DNA from: Bacteriovorax sp. | GTDB lineage: Bacteria > Bdellovibrionota > Bacteriovoracia > Bacteriovoracales > Bacteriovoracaceae | Direction: 5' to 3' | DNA: 64,000 nt | Assembly (NCBI GenBank): GCA_014377485.1 | Contig: JACMPM010000002.1 | Span: forward strand, 62,001 to 126,000 | Shown here: piece by piece, positions 25,845 to 35,393 of the stretch | Layout: the number at the start of each line of letters is the position of its first letter | Position numbering within the stretch: position 1 is the stretch's first letter | Program-made: the position numbers and the translations under genes | Notes under the pieces: model-generated | The model's database searches: none | Told to the model about the DNA's origin: nothing | What the model saw: the letters and a program-made list of their open reading frames with translations, nothing else

Positions 25845-27479
25845 ATGATTTCATTACACCACGGTGAAAGTGTTTCGGCCTGGATGGATACAGTTCAGAT
25901 GCCGACATTTAGTACTCTTCTCGAAGATATTGATACTGAAGTTTGTATTGTTGGTGGAGGATTAGCAGGGCTAACGACTGCTTACCTTTTATTACAAGCA
26001 GGAAAAAAAGTTTGTGTACTTGAAGGATTTGAAATTGGCAGCGGACAGACCGGAAGAACCACCGCTCAGCTTACTACAGCACTAGATGAAAGATATTTTA
26101 TGCTGGAAAAATTTCATGGTGAAAAAGGGGCGCGACTTGCGGCCGAAAGTCATAGTGCTGCAATAAAAAAAGTTTATGAAATAACTCGTAAAGAAAATAT
26201 TGATTGTGATTTGGAAAAAATAAATGGTTATCTTTTTAATTCACACGACGATCCCAACTATCAACTTAAAAGCAACCGAGATAAAAGTCATGAATATTTA
26301 AATATTGAATTAGAGGCCGTGCTTCGTGCAGGTTTGTCTGATGTCTATATGACTGAAAGAGTACCTCTCAGTTCATTTGATCCGGGACCTGCACTTTGTT
26401 TTCCTGACCAGTTACAACTACACCCTCTTAAATATTTACAAGGCCTGGCACAAGCAATTATTAAAAAAGGCGGACAAATTTTCACCAACTCGCATGTTGT
26501 TGAAGTTCAAGGTGGTGAGGCAGCATTCGTAAGATTACAAAATGATCATATTGTCTCTTGTGACTCTATCGTCGTTGCCACAAATAGCCCCATCAATGAC
26601 CTCGTCGCCATTCACACCAAACAAGCTTCTTACAGAAGTTATGTCATTGGAGTAGAAGTTCCTAAAGGATCTATCATCAAAGGATTGTTCTGGGATACAG
26701 AAGATCCTTATCACTACGTTCGTTTAGAAAAAAATGAAGACAACCATCCCAATGAAGTGCTGTTAGTTGGTGGAGAAGATCATAAGACAGGACAAAATGA
26801 TAATCCTGAACATTGCTACACTCGACTGGAGAATTGGACACGCAAAAGATTCACAGAGGCAGGTAGAGTTATTTATCGTTGGTCAGGTCATGTCATGGAG
26901 CCGGTAGATGGACTCGCTTATATTGGTCATAATCCAATGGACAGCGATAATGTTTATGTCGTTACCGGTCACTCTGGAAATGGCATGACTTATTCGACAA
27001 TCGCGGGAATGCTAATCACTGATCTGATCTTAGAAAAAGAAAATCCATGGAAAAGTTTATACAATCCTTCGCGCATTAGTCTAACGAGCGCAGGGGCTTA
27101 TTTAAAAGAAAACGCAAATACACTTATTCAATATAAAGATTGGTTGATTGAAAAAAAACTTGGTAATCTCGATAGCATTAAAGTAGGTGAAGGTGTTGTG
27201 TATCGTGATGGCCTTCAAATAGTTGCCGCTTATAAGGATGATTATGGAAACCTCGAATTAAATTCTGCAGTTTGTCCTCACTTGGGTGGAATTGTTCATT
27301 GGAATAAAGCGGAAAAATCCTGGGATTGTCCATGCCATGGATCTCGCTTTGATTGCCATGGAAAAGTAATAGACGGACCAGCTGTCTCTGATTTAACACT
27401 GATAAGCTCTACTCCTGCACTTCATCCACCGGACGTGTTAAAAGTGTGGCCGGATGCCGATGCTAATCCAGTATTGTAA
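25845..27479 (+). CDS. FAD-dependent oxidoreductase with C-terminal Rieske domain
   Basis: 544 residues. The N-terminal DAO-type FAD fold has EVCIVGGGLAGLTTAYLL near residue 30 and the long Rossmann Glu (LEGFEIGSG). The C-terminal about 95 residues form a Rieske 2Fe-2S domain with C477-P-H479 and C495-P-C-H498 ligands. Architecture matches YhfW-type proteins found in several bacteria, whose substrate is uncertain. No signal peptide, so cytoplasmic. The ATG has AAAGGA upstream. The 3' end overlaps convergent ligD by 17 bp. Confidence 0.88.
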   Translation: MISLHHGESVSAWMDTVQMPTFSTLLEDIDTEVCIVGGGLAGLTTAYLLLQAGKKVCVLEGFEIGSGQTGRTTAQLTTALDERYFMLEKFHGEKGARLAAESHSAAIKKVYEITRKENIDCDLEKINGYLFNSHDDPNYQLKSNRDKSHEYLNIELEAVLRAGLSDVYMTERVPLSSFDPGPALCFPDQLQLHPLKYLQGLAQAIIKKGGQIFTNSHVVEVQGGEAAFVRLQNDHIVSCDSIVVATNSPINDLVAIHTKQASYRSYVIGVEVPKGSIIKGLFWDTEDPYHYVRLEKNEDNHPNEVLLVGGEDHKTGQNDNPEHCYTRLENWTRKRFTEAGRVIYRWSGHVMEPVDGLAYIGHNPMDSDNVYVVTGHSGNGMTYSTIAGMLITDLILEKENPWKSLYNPSRISLTSAGAYLKENANTLIQYKDWLIEKKLGNLDSIKVGEGVVYRDGLQIVAAYKDDYGNLELNSAVCPHLGGIVHWNKAEKSWDCPCHGSRFDCHGKVIDGPAVSDLTLISSTPALHPPDVLKVWPDADANPVL

Positions 27480-29889
27480 TTCTTTGTTTTACACTTAAGA
27501 ATTTTTTCCATGGATCTGATTTCCTGCTCTTAATTTTGGCGAGAGCTTTTTTAATGGTGAATTGGTCAGAACTTTTTAGTGTAGCCAATTCAATCCAATC
27601 TACGGGAAGTGCCACAGCGCTAATCTTTCTGGCACGTATAGCATATGGGGCAACTGCAGTTGATCCGTAACCGTTTCTTAAATAATCAATAAATATTTTT
27701 CCTTTTCTTAAAGTTTTAGACATTGTTGCAATATAGAGATCGGGAAATCGCAAAACCATTTCATCGGCCAATACTTTACTAAATGCCGTAACTTCCTCCC
27801 AACTATACAGAGGTTCAATTGGAATATGGATGTGAATTCCCTTTCCACCTGTGACTTTGACAAAACTTTTTAATTTTAATTTATCAAGAGTTTTCTTCAT
27901 TTCCAAACATGCTTTCACCACTGTTTTGAAGTTAACAGTTGGGTCGGGATCAAAATCCATTACAATCTGATCTGGATTCTGCAGAGTTTGATAATGACAA
28001 TTCCAGGTATGAATTTCAAAAGCGTTCATCTGCACTAATTGTCGCAATCCCTCAGGAGAATTTAGTGAAATATAAAGTCCTGATTCAGATTTTTCTTTTA
28101 CTTTAAAACTTTTAAAATTCTTTGAAACTACTCCAGGTCCAGGGTGCTTTTGATAAAAGCATTTTTTACCGGCACCTTCCGGACAGCGCACTAACGATAA
28201 AGGCCGGTCACTTACAAAAGGCAGCATGAAAATTGAGACTTTTTGATAGTAATTGGCAATTATTTGTTTTGAAATTTTTTCTTTTGGAAAAATTATTTTT
28301 TCTGGGTGAGTGATTTCCACATTTTCATGGACTTCAATTTTCAAATCACTTTTAGTTAAATGAGCTGCCTTTTCAATAAAAATATCATTAATATCTTTAT
28401 CATTTCGAAATCCTAAAAAAACAGGATGCCGAAGTGACTGATCGGTAGTCCAATTCGAAAATTTTACTTCGGCGACAAGCTTAGGTTTTATCCAATGGAT
28501 CCCCCTGCTTTTTGGTGCTTTAATATCAAAAGATGATTTTTTTTGCTCCAGCTTTTCAACCTTCTTTTTTACTTCAATCAACGATTTATTATCAAATCCA
28601 GATCCAACACTTCCGACATAACGAAATTTTTTTTGTCCTTCATGCTTTTCATATACACCTAAAAGAAGCGCACCTAACTCACTCTCTCTATGCCCCTTTC
28701 CTTCAGTAAACCCTCCAATAACAAATTCTTGTCTTTTAGTGCATTTGGATTTGCACCATATGCGGCTTCGACCGGAACTATAGACCGCTGAATTATATTT
28801 AGAAACAATCCCTTCTAATTCGTGCTGACAAGCTATTTTAAAAAAATCTGCCCCGCTTTTTTTGACATCTTCACTGTAGAAAATAACAGAATTGGATTTA
28901 GGAAGAATCCTTTTTAATTTTTCTTTTCGTTCTTTTAAGGAGAGCTCTCTCAAGTCTTCTCCATTTAGAAACAGCAGATCGAAAATAAACAATTTAATTT
29001 TCGAATCATCACCTAAAGATAAAGCATCTTGAAGCAGTCCAAAATTACTTCTACCTCGATCATCTAATACGACTGCTTCACCGTCAAAAATAGCAGATTC
29101 AATAGAGAGTTTTTTTAAGGCCGCAACCAATCCTTTAAATTTTTCACTCCAGTCGTTGGCATTTCTAGTGAATAAATTAATTTTATTCTTTTGAAGATGG
29201 GCCTGAATACGATAGCCATCGTATTTAATTTCATGAACCCATCCAGAATCTTCGGGTGGAGCATCGACTAGCAAGGACAACTGAGGAGGAACAAAGCCAG
29301 GCCATTTATCTTTTTTTATTACTTTTTTTTTTACTTTTTTTAGTTTTACTGCCTCTTCTTCGTTTGCTGCAATTGGCTCAAGCTCAAAATGCGAATCTAC
29401 TTCTTTATCAGTTTTCTTCATCAATAACCAATTGTGCTTTTTCGAATCATCAGGAGTATGGATTCTCACTAAAACAAAATGCCCTTTAAGCTTTTTACCT
29501 TTTAGAGTGAATTCCAGCTTACCTTTTTTTAAACCTTGATGGGGATCTCCATCAACTTCCCATGTTCCCTTGTCCCAAATATAAACTTCCCCCCCTCCGT
29601 ATTGTCCTTTGGGAATTGTCCCATGAAATTTGGCGTAATCCAGGGGATGATCTTCAACTTCAATGGCTAATCTTTTATCTTCGGGTTTCATCGAAGGCCC
29701 CTTAGGAACCGCCCAACTTTTTAAGACACCATCAAGCTCGAGCCTGAAATCATAATGGAGATGACTTGCATGGTGTTCTTGAATAACAAAAATAAGTCCT
29801 TTAGAATTTTTAGTTTTTGCATTACCTTGAGGTTCCAGAGTTTTACTAAAAATTCTTTTTTTAGAATATGTTTTTAATAATTTTTTCAT
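27463..29889 (-). CDS. ligD: NHEJ DNA ligase LigD (phosphoesterase-ligase-polymerase)
   Basis: 808 residues with all three activities in the order seen in Pseudomonas LigD. The 3'-phosphoesterase lies at about 30-150 (HYDFRLELDG, GTIPKGQYGGGEV). The ATP-dependent ligase lies at about 200-510, with nucleophile K222 in EIKYDGYR. The AEP-type polymerase/primase starts near 530 (ITHPEKIIFP, VKVTGGKGIHIHIP, with MDFDPDP supplying metal-binding Asp). It repairs double-strand breaks with Ku. The ATG overlaps the ku stop by 4 bp. Confidence 0.96.
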   Translation of the reverse strand: MKKLLKTYSKKRIFSKTLEPQGNAKTKNSKGLIFVIQEHHASHLHYDFRLELDGVLKSWAVPKGPSMKPEDKRLAIEVEDHPLDYAKFHGTIPKGQYGGGEVYIWDKGTWEVDGDPHQGLKKGKLEFTLKGKKLKGHFVLVRIHTPDDSKKHNWLLMKKTDKEVDSHFELEPIAANEEEAVKLKKVKKKVIKKDKWPGFVPPQLSLLVDAPPEDSGWVHEIKYDGYRIQAHLQKNKINLFTRNANDWSEKFKGLVAALKKLSIESAIFDGEAVVLDDRGRSNFGLLQDALSLGDDSKIKLFIFDLLFLNGEDLRELSLKERKEKLKRILPKSNSVIFYSEDVKKSGADFFKIACQHELEGIVSKYNSAVYSSGRSRIWCKSKCTKRQEFVIGGFTEGKGHRESELGALLLGVYEKHEGQKKFRYVGSVGSGFDNKSLIEVKKKVEKLEQKKSSFDIKAPKSRGIHWIKPKLVAEVKFSNWTTDQSLRHPVFLGFRNDKDINDIFIEKAAHLTKSDLKIEVHENVEITHPEKIIFPKEKISKQIIANYYQKVSIFMLPFVSDRPLSLVRCPEGAGKKCFYQKHPGPGVVSKNFKSFKVKEKSESGLYISLNSPEGLRQLVQMNAFEIHTWNCHYQTLQNPDQIVMDFDPDPTVNFKTVVKACLEMKKTLDKLKLKSFVKVTGGKGIHIHIPIEPLYSWEEVTAFSKVLADEMVLRFPDLYIATMSKTLRKGKIFIDYLRNGYGSTAVAPYAIRARKISAVALPVDWIELATLKSSDQFTIKKALAKIKSRKSDPWKKFLSVKQRITILD

Positions 29890-30755
29890 GCTCTTTTCTT
29901 GTGAGCAGGTTTTTTGATACTCTTGCTTACTTTTGCAGATATTTTACTTGATACTTTTTTGCTGCTTTTTTTCGATTCCAAGCTTTGTTTAAGAAGAGGC
30001 ATTAAATCGAGAACATTGGAAGCTTTGATCGGTTCTGGAACTTCGTAATCGATGACTTTGCCTTTTCCGCCTTTTATTTTTTTATCGATAATTTTTTTTA
30101 AGTCGGTATAGTAAGTGTCTTTGTATTGTTCTGGCATCCATTTTTCAGTCATTCCATCAACCAGGTCTACGGCCATGCTCATTTCTTTAGGATTAAATTT
30201 AACTTTTTTAAAATCTTTAAAATAATCAACTTTATCCGCTTCGATAACTTCATGAGCAAAACGCATCATCTCCAGAACTAAATAATCCCCTCTCACCATG
30301 ATCATCACTAAGTGCTGTTTCGTTCTCATGACAATTTTAGCAATGGCAACTTTTTTACTTTTTTTCATAGCTTCAGATAATAGGAAATAGCCTTTTTCAC
30401 CATTTTTTTCTGGAACCAGGTAATAAGGTCGTTCTAAAAACATCAAATCGATATCCTTTTGTTCAACAAAATTTTCAATATCTATAGTTCCTGTTGCTTC
30501 AACATTTGCCACCTTAAAATCTTTATCATTCATGACGACGTATTGATTTTTTTTAAATTCATACCCCTTTACAATTCTATTGTAAGGAACTTCTTTTCCA
30601 GTTTTTGCATTTATTTTTTTGTAGCGGATAGGAGATAAATCTTTTTCATCCAACATGGAAAAATGGAGTGTTTTCTCTTCTTCAGCTTTCATCAATCTAA
30701 CCGGAATATTTAACAATCCAAAACTCAGTGCTCCTTTCCAAATATTTGATCGCAT
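29886..30755 (-). CDS. ku: Ku DNA end-binding protein
   Basis: 289 residues from ATG 30755, chosen because AAGGAG lies 6 bp upstream. The start SNIWKGALSFGLLNIPV is diagnostic of bacterial Ku, and RYKKINAKTGKEVPY follows. The C-terminal tail is Lys/Ser-rich (KKSSKKVSSKISAKVSK), which in other Ku proteins helps DNA binding. Ku bridges broken ends and recruits LigD. It forms a two-gene NHEJ operon, divergent from the gene at 30992. Confidence 0.96.
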   Translation of the reverse strand: MRSNIWKGALSFGLLNIPVRLMKAEEEKTLHFSMLDEKDLSPIRYKKINAKTGKEVPYNRIVKGYEFKKNQYVVMNDKDFKVANVEATGTIDIENFVEQKDIDLMFLERPYYLVPEKNGEKGYFLLSEAMKKSKKVAIAKIVMRTKQHLVMIMVRGDYLVLEMMRFAHEVIEADKVDYFKDFKKVKFNPKEMSMAVDLVDGMTEKWMPEQYKDTYYTDLKKIIDKKIKGGKGKVIDYEVPEPIKASNVLDLMPLLKQSLESKKSSKKVSSKISAKVSKSIKKPAHKKRA

Positions 30756-30906
30756 AGAATTCTCCTTGAGTTCTTTACTCACCCTTAATTTTTATATAAC
30801 TCTTTCTCATTTCTCTCAACGCCCAATTTACCCTGACATTTTTCCCGATTGGCTCAGTTTGCCCCAACTCATACAACGCAAACGATATTCTTATATTGAA
30901 AATTTA

Positions 30907-30922
30907 TGGCACTGCTATTGCT
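30907..30922 (+). promoter_or_regulatory. Near-consensus sigma-54 promoter
   Basis: TGGCACTGCTATTGCT differs from TGGCACG-N4-TTGCW at one defined position (T for G). It has GG-N10-GC spacing and an intact TTGC -12 box. Predicted start is near 30934, 58 bp before the ATG at 30992. The best match of its kind in the window. Confidence 0.7.
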
Positions 30923-30991
30923 CTTTTATTAGTGAAGTCATAGAGAAAAAAAGCATTCCGCTTTTATTTAAATTGATCCTGGGAGTCTTAA

Positions 30992-31495
30992 ATGAAAAAA
31001 AATTTATTATTAATAGCAATGTCCCTTACACTTTCAAGCACTGCATTTGCTTTTTCAGAAAAAAGTGAATGGAGTGAAATTAGAAAAAACAAAAGAATTA
31101 ATATTGTTCAGCCCAAATTTGCTGAAGCATTTGGACGTACTGGATTATTCAATGCATGCGTCACTGATGATGAAATAAAAAGTATCAATCCCGTAAATGT
31201 TTGTTTGGATTTAAGAGATGCCCAAAAAGGTGTCAATACAGAGGCTGGAACCTATATAGAACCCGTTTGTAAAAAATCGGCTATACAGGATGTAGTCGTC
31301 AGTAAAACTCACACCAAAGTTGTTTGCACAAAACATGTTCTTCCAACTGAGACCACTTCCAATGAATGTATCGAATGGGGATCGATTACTTCTACATATC
31401 CGGAGAGCTACTCATTAGAAATTGTACGCGCCAATAAACTTGAAACGGGAAATCATCTTTTTAATAAAACGCTTGCCTTACCAACTTGCGAATAA
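30992..31495 (+). CDS. Small exported Cys-containing protein, unknown
   Basis: 167 residues. The signal peptide MKKNLLLIAMSLTLSSTAFA is clear, and GGGAG lies before the ATG. The mature protein is small and has six Cys (in NACVTD, NVCLDL, EPVCKK, VVCTKH, NECIEW, LPTCE), probably paired as disulfides in the periplasm or outside. No known domain. A strong sigma-54-type promoter precedes it, and the PfpI-like gene starts 40 bp after its stop without a terminator, so they may be co-transcribed. Confidence 0.7.
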   Translation: MKKNLLLIAMSLTLSSTAFAFSEKSEWSEIRKNKRINIVQPKFAEAFGRTGLFNACVTDDEIKSINPVNVCLDLRDAQKGVNTEAGTYIEPVCKKSAIQDVVVSKTHTKVVCTKHVLPTETTSNECIEWGSITSTYPESYSLEIVRANKLETGNHLFNKTLALPTCE

Positions 31496-31534
31496 TGTTA
31501 TTAAAACTTAGGTAAAAGGTATAAGGAGTTTTAT

Positions 31535-32101
31535 ATGACAGATCAAAAAAGCACTCTACTCTTAGATAGAAGAATTGCCATTTTAGCGACGGATGGTTTT
31601 GAAGAATCAGAATTGTTTGAACCAAAAAAAGCTTTGGAAGATGCAGGAGCAAAAGTGGATATTATCTCACTGCAACCCGGAAGAATTAAAGCCTGGAAAG
31701 ATGATGACTGGGGAAAAAGCATTCACGTTGATGCTACTGTCGACGACACTGAAGGATATAAATACGATTCTCTGTTAATCCCAGGTGGTGTATTGAATCC
31801 TGATAAGTTAAGAAGCAACAAAAGAGCAATCGCTTTTATTCTTGAATTTGTCGAGGATGATAAAACCATCGCCTCCATCTGCCATGGACCTCAGGTTCTG
31901 ATTGAAGCAGGATTGACCAAGGGAAAACACCTGACTTCCTGGCCATCTCTTAAAACAGATTTAATTAATTCTGGTGCAGATTGGGTTGATGAAGAAGTGG
32001 TTGTTGATGAACATTTAATTACTAGTCGTTCACCGAGAGACATTCCTGCATTCAATAAAAAAATAATAGAAGAATTTGCACATAGTACGAGAAGAATTTA
32101 A
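31535..32101 (+). CDS. PfpI/DJ-1-family protein
   Basis: 188 residues. It begins RRIAILATDGFEESELFEP, with the conserved Glu of the DJ-1 family, and has the nucleophile elbow ASICHGPQVLIEAG with catalytic Cys and His. Family members act as deglycases, chaperones or peptidase-like enzymes. No signal peptide. AAGGAG lies before the ATG. A cytoplasmic stress role is likely. Confidence 0.88.
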   Translation: MTDQKSTLLLDRRIAILATDGFEESELFEPKKALEDAGAKVDIISLQPGRIKAWKDDDWGKSIHVDATVDDTEGYKYDSLLIPGGVLNPDKLRSNKRAIAFILEFVEDDKTIASICHGPQVLIEAGLTKGKHLTSWPSLKTDLINSGADWVDEEVVVDEHLITSRSPRDIPAFNKKIIEEFAHSTRRI

Positions 32102-32115
32102 TGAAGATATTTATA

Positions 32116-32165
32116 AATATTGAGAGAGAAAAATAATCTCCCTCAATATTATTAGATTTTTTTTA
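32116..32165. terminator. Intrinsic terminator between convergent genes
   Basis: AATATTGAG (32116-32124) pairs with CTCAATATT (32142-32150) and is extended by GAGA/TCTC past one mismatch. A T-run follows to about 32163. It ends the PfpI-like transcript; the T-run reaches the stop of the convergent transporter gene. Confidence 0.65.
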
Positions 32166-33401
32166 AGACTCTTTTTCTTCAACTTCTACGAAATCTAAAT
32201 CTTTTCCATAAGTTTCTTTCAAAACTAAAAGTGAAAGAAATCCCATTGCAAATACAACAGCACCTATAATTTGCACCGTTTGAATAATTGTGAAATGTGG
32301 TTTTAAGTATAAAAATGAAGAAGCAATAATCATTCCTGATCCACGAACGAAATTGGGAACCGTAGTTGCTACAGTTGATCTAATATCTGTTCCAAACTGC
32401 TCAGCTGCCGTAGTCACGAGTACTGCCCAGTATCCTGCACATGTGCCAAGGACGAAGCATAATAAATGTATGAATCCTGGCGTGGCGCCATCTGATTTAG
32501 TATAAAGAATCATAGTTCCAAGAGCGATACTCAAGAAAAGAGCGATCGCTTTTTTTCTGCTCTTAAGCCATTGAGAAAGTAAACCACTGGCCATATCACC
32601 AACCGCTAAACCAATTGATCCCCAGATGAGGGCGTCAGCAGCAGTGACAGGTGCTGTTAAATGCAATTCACTAGTCACTAAAGGTGCAAGAGTTAATAAA
32701 ATTGCTGTGATAAAATAAATAGGAACTCCTACGGCCACTGAACTTAAATAGCGAAGAGCTCTTTTAGGTGCAAATAATAATTTTACATTCCCACGAACAA
32801 TTTTTTTATGTTGAAGTGCTTTGAACATTGCAGAGTCAAAACTTTTTAATCTGGCAGCTAAAAGAACCAGTCCTAAAATTCCACCAATCAGATAGGCGTG
32901 ATTCCAGGCGAAGTATTTACCAATCAATGCCGCACATAAACTTCCGATCATTCCAAGTGTTGCTACAAGAGTTGTCGCATAACCTCGGTCTTCTTTATTG
33001 AGTGACTCTGCAACCATTGTAACGGCAGCACCTAACTCTCCAGCCAGACCTACCCCTGCCAGGAAGCGAAGTACTTCATACTGACCAGTAGTCGTTACGA
33101 AAGCATTTAAAATATTGGCAACTGAGTACATTAAAATCGAAGAATATAAAACGACATGACGACCTTTTTTATCCCCGAGTATTCCCCAAAAAATACCTCC
33201 TAGAAGCATTCCACCCATTTGAAAATTATAAAGTTTGACTCCTGTAGAAATCATTCCTGATAAAGTTGTCTCCCCCATGGCCTTCACTGAGCCAAGCATT
33301 ACAACTCCAAAAAGAGTGATATCGAACATATCGACAAAATAACCTAGAGAGGCAATAAGCACAGTTGGTGTGACAATTCTTTTAAATCGAGATTGGGTCA
33401 T
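32163..33401 (-). CDS. Major facilitator superfamily transporter
   Basis: 412 residues from ATG 33401, preferred because GGAGG lies 5-6 bp upstream. About 12 hydrophobic helices. The MFS loop 2-3 motif is seen as GILGDKKGRHVVL, preceded by GYFVDMFDITLFG, typical of the metabolite:H+ symporter (sialate/aromatic acid) branch. A second-half SQWLKSRKKAIAL loop is present. Substrate unknown. Inner membrane. Confidence 0.88.
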   Translation of the reverse strand: MTQSRFKRIVTPTVLIASLGYFVDMFDITLFGVVMLGSVKAMGETTLSGMISTGVKLYNFQMGGMLLGGIFWGILGDKKGRHVVLYSSILMYSVANILNAFVTTTGQYEVLRFLAGVGLAGELGAAVTMVAESLNKEDRGYATTLVATLGMIGSLCAALIGKYFAWNHAYLIGGILGLVLLAARLKSFDSAMFKALQHKKIVRGNVKLLFAPKRALRYLSSVAVGVPIYFITAILLTLAPLVTSELHLTAPVTAADALIWGSIGLAVGDMASGLLSQWLKSRKKAIALFLSIALGTMILYTKSDGATPGFIHLLCFVLGTCAGYWAVLVTTAAEQFGTDIRSTVATTVPNFVRGSGMIIASSFLYLKPHFTIIQTVQIIGAVVFAMGFLSLLVLKETYGKDLDFVEVEEKES

Positions 33402-33593
33402 GAGGCCCTCCGAAAGAGTTATATTTTGAGTATTTTTTTTAGGTTGAGAATGCATTTTATGGGCCACTGTGACAAGCAAAAAGCTCTCGTGCAACACTTG
33501 GCATTAATACTTGTAAGAGACAATTACCAGCGGAAAAATCCTTTTGACTGCTTCTCTTTAATAAAAATCTGTATTGAATAATAATTATGAAAT

Positions 33594-33746
33594 ATGAAAA
33601 CTCCAAATTTTTTAAAATTCCTCACTATTATTTCTCTTTCTTTTGCTTTTGTTGCCTGTGCTTCAAGACCGAAGCTCTATCCCGATGAAACTCTCAAATC
33701 TCGAGACAAGGGCTATCAAGTTTTAGGTTGGGATAGTTTAATCTGA
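33594..33746 (+). CDS. Very small predicted lipoprotein, possibly truncated
   Basis: 50 residues. A signal peptide with lipobox FVAC (Cys at residue 21) leads to a mature part of only about 30 residues (CASRPKLYPDETLKSRDKGY). The LYPDETL start recalls small lipoproteins of related predators that continue for another 60-100 residues, so this copy may have lost its C-terminus. No clear ribosome site. Low-moderate support. Confidence 0.5.
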   Translation: MKTPNFLKFLTIISLSFAFVACASRPKLYPDETLKSRDKGYQVLGWDSLI

Positions 33747-33865
33747 TTCATAAATTTATATTATGAGTTAGATAATCTTTATATATTTTTAAGGACAGAG
33801 TGTTTGTGGTTAAACACTTCCTCTTGAACGCTCTTTTTTGCGTTTCATCCTTAGGATTATTCAAA

Positions 33866-34378
33866 ATGATAAACTCTAAAAAACTAATGGCACTTGCCTT
33901 TTGTCTTTCTACTTTAATTTTTGTCAATGTTTCTAAAGCTTCAGAACAAATTCTAGCCGATATAACAACTGATGTATTGAATGACTCCTATCGTTTGATT
34001 GTGGATACCAACGAAGAAGAGCGTACACTCACCGCTTTTTATATTGATAATTTCTCTAACGGCCAATTCACAAATCGCGATATTCTCGCAATGAAGACTT
34101 TTGTAAAAGAAGGAATAAAATTGCCCCACAAAGGAAAGATACTATTTGCCAAAATTACTGGAGAGAATTTTAATGAAATGCAAGGTGGAATGATTAATAT
34201 CGATTCACTTTATAATGTAATTACCGGAAAAAGAAAATCTTATGAATTACAGCTGGCGCAATCTAAAACTGGTTGGAGTTTATTTTATAACAGCAAGCCC
34301 ATTACAAAAATAATGGCCGTTGCAAACAAGCTTCCACTTGTGGGCGTAATCGGGGCCCGCGAACTTTTTATGAAATGA
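33866..34378 (+). CDS. Exported protein of unknown function
   Basis: 170 residues from ATG 33866, which gives a clean signal peptide (KKLMALAFCLSTLIFVNVSKA). GTG 33800 would add 22 hydrophobic residues and has AAGGA upstream, so the start is uncertain. The mature part of about 145 residues has no Cys and no recognised domain; segments such as LIVDTNEEERTLTAFYID suggest a small beta-rich fold. Likely periplasmic. Confidence 0.65.
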   Translation: MINSKKLMALAFCLSTLIFVNVSKASEQILADITTDVLNDSYRLIVDTNEEERTLTAFYIDNFSNGQFTNRDILAMKTFVKEGIKLPHKGKILFAKITGENFNEMQGGMINIDSLYNVITGKRKSYELQLAQSKTGWSLFYNSKPITKIMAVANKLPLVGVIGARELFMK

Positions 34379-34400
34379 TTAATAAAAAAATGCTATTAGA

Positions 34401-35330
34401 TTAGTCGTTATCTTTTGGAGGAACACCAAAACAAATTTTTCCCAACTCGCCTTTTCTAAAGTCGAGCAGAACTAATTTATAAACTCTCTCAAAATCAGGA
34501 AGTCCTTTTTGTCTTACGCATCCTCGAAGAACGGCAATTTTCTCTAGAATTTCTTCAACACTTAAGTCCAATGATTCGAGCTTATAGCGTTCTTTGAGTT
34601 CTTTTGAATTTCTTTCTTTTAAATATTCGATAAGAAATTTTGCAGGTCGCTCTTCTCCAAAGGCTTCATCAGGAATGGCATTTAAGGCCGAGAGCCAAAG
34701 GCCATGTTCTTCCTTGGCCAGCAAGGGCGGCATTACTCCTGGTGTATCTAAGAGGTCTAGGTCTTTGTCGATGACAATCCATTGTTGAACTTGAGTTTGT
34801 CCTGGGCGATCAGCAACTTTGGTTGCATTGCGATTGGCTAGTTGATTTATTATGGTGGATTTTCCAGTATTGGGAAGTCCGATGATCATCAGTTTTAATT
34901 TTGCTTTGTGTTCATAAGTCTCAGGATTAGAATCCTTTCTTTTTTGATCAACAATTGCCCGGGCCATTGCCATGGCTTTTTTCATTGAGCCCTTGTCAAA
35001 ACAATCTAAGAAAATAAAAGGCTCTCCTTGTTTCTTAAACCATTCCTCCCAAAGATGTATTACTTTAGGGTCGGCAAGATTTACTTTATTTAATAAAATG
35101 AGTCGGCTTTTTTGACGAAGGTTTTCTTCCATCATTCTATTACCTGAAGCAAGAGGTGCACGTGCATCTCTAATTTCGAGTACGATGTCTACTAGCTTTA
35201 CCTTCTCTTTTATTTCACGGATGGCACGGGCCATATGTCCCGGAAACCAGTTATAGCCAGATCTAACCGGTGTATCTGGAGTAAGTTCTATTGCGTCTGC
35301 CTGATTCTTATTGGTGATTTTATGTTTCAT
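34401..35330 (-). CDS. rbgA: Ribosome biogenesis GTPase RbgA (YlqF)
   Basis: 309 residues with the circularly permuted GTPase order: G4 LNKVNLAD (about residue 80) precedes G1 GLPNTGKSTIINQLA (about 150) and G3 DTPGVMPP. The N-terminal WFPGHMARA is diagnostic of the YlqF group. It promotes late 50S assembly. The C-terminal domain is present. Cytoplasmic. Confidence 0.92.
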   Translation of the reverse strand: MKHKITNKNQADAIELTPDTPVRSGYNWFPGHMARAIREIKEKVKLVDIVLEIRDARAPLASGNRMMEENLRQKSRLILLNKVNLADPKVIHLWEEWFKKQGEPFIFLDCFDKGSMKKAMAMARAIVDQKRKDSNPETYEHKAKLKLMIIGLPNTGKSTIINQLANRNATKVADRPGQTQVQQWIVIDKDLDLLDTPGVMPPLLAKEEHGLWLSALNAIPDEAFGEERPAKFLIEYLKERNSKELKERYKLESLDLSVEEILEKIAVLRGCVRQKGLPDFERVYKLVLLDFRKGELGKICFGVPPKDND

Positions 35331-35380
35331 TTCTGCCTATTTAAAAAACAAAGTTGTACCACATAAACTAATTATAGGTT

Positions 35381-35386
35381 TATAAT
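35381..35386 (+). promoter_or_regulatory. -10 element of a probable leaderless transcript
   Basis: A perfect TATAAT ends 7 bp before the ATG at 35394, and no Shine-Dalgarno sequence lies between them. No good -35 is found (TTGTAC at 35354 is 21 bp away). Confidence 0.4.
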
Positions 35387-35393
35387 ATTTATT

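Noticed and set aside
30655-31068. Plus-strand open frame opposite the 5' end of ku
   Set aside because: It runs across the divergent promoter region and two real genes in other frames; no start signal.
33500-33525. TTGGCATTAATACTTGT as a sigma-54 site before the mini-lipoprotein
   Set aside because: The -12 GC is absent at the required position.
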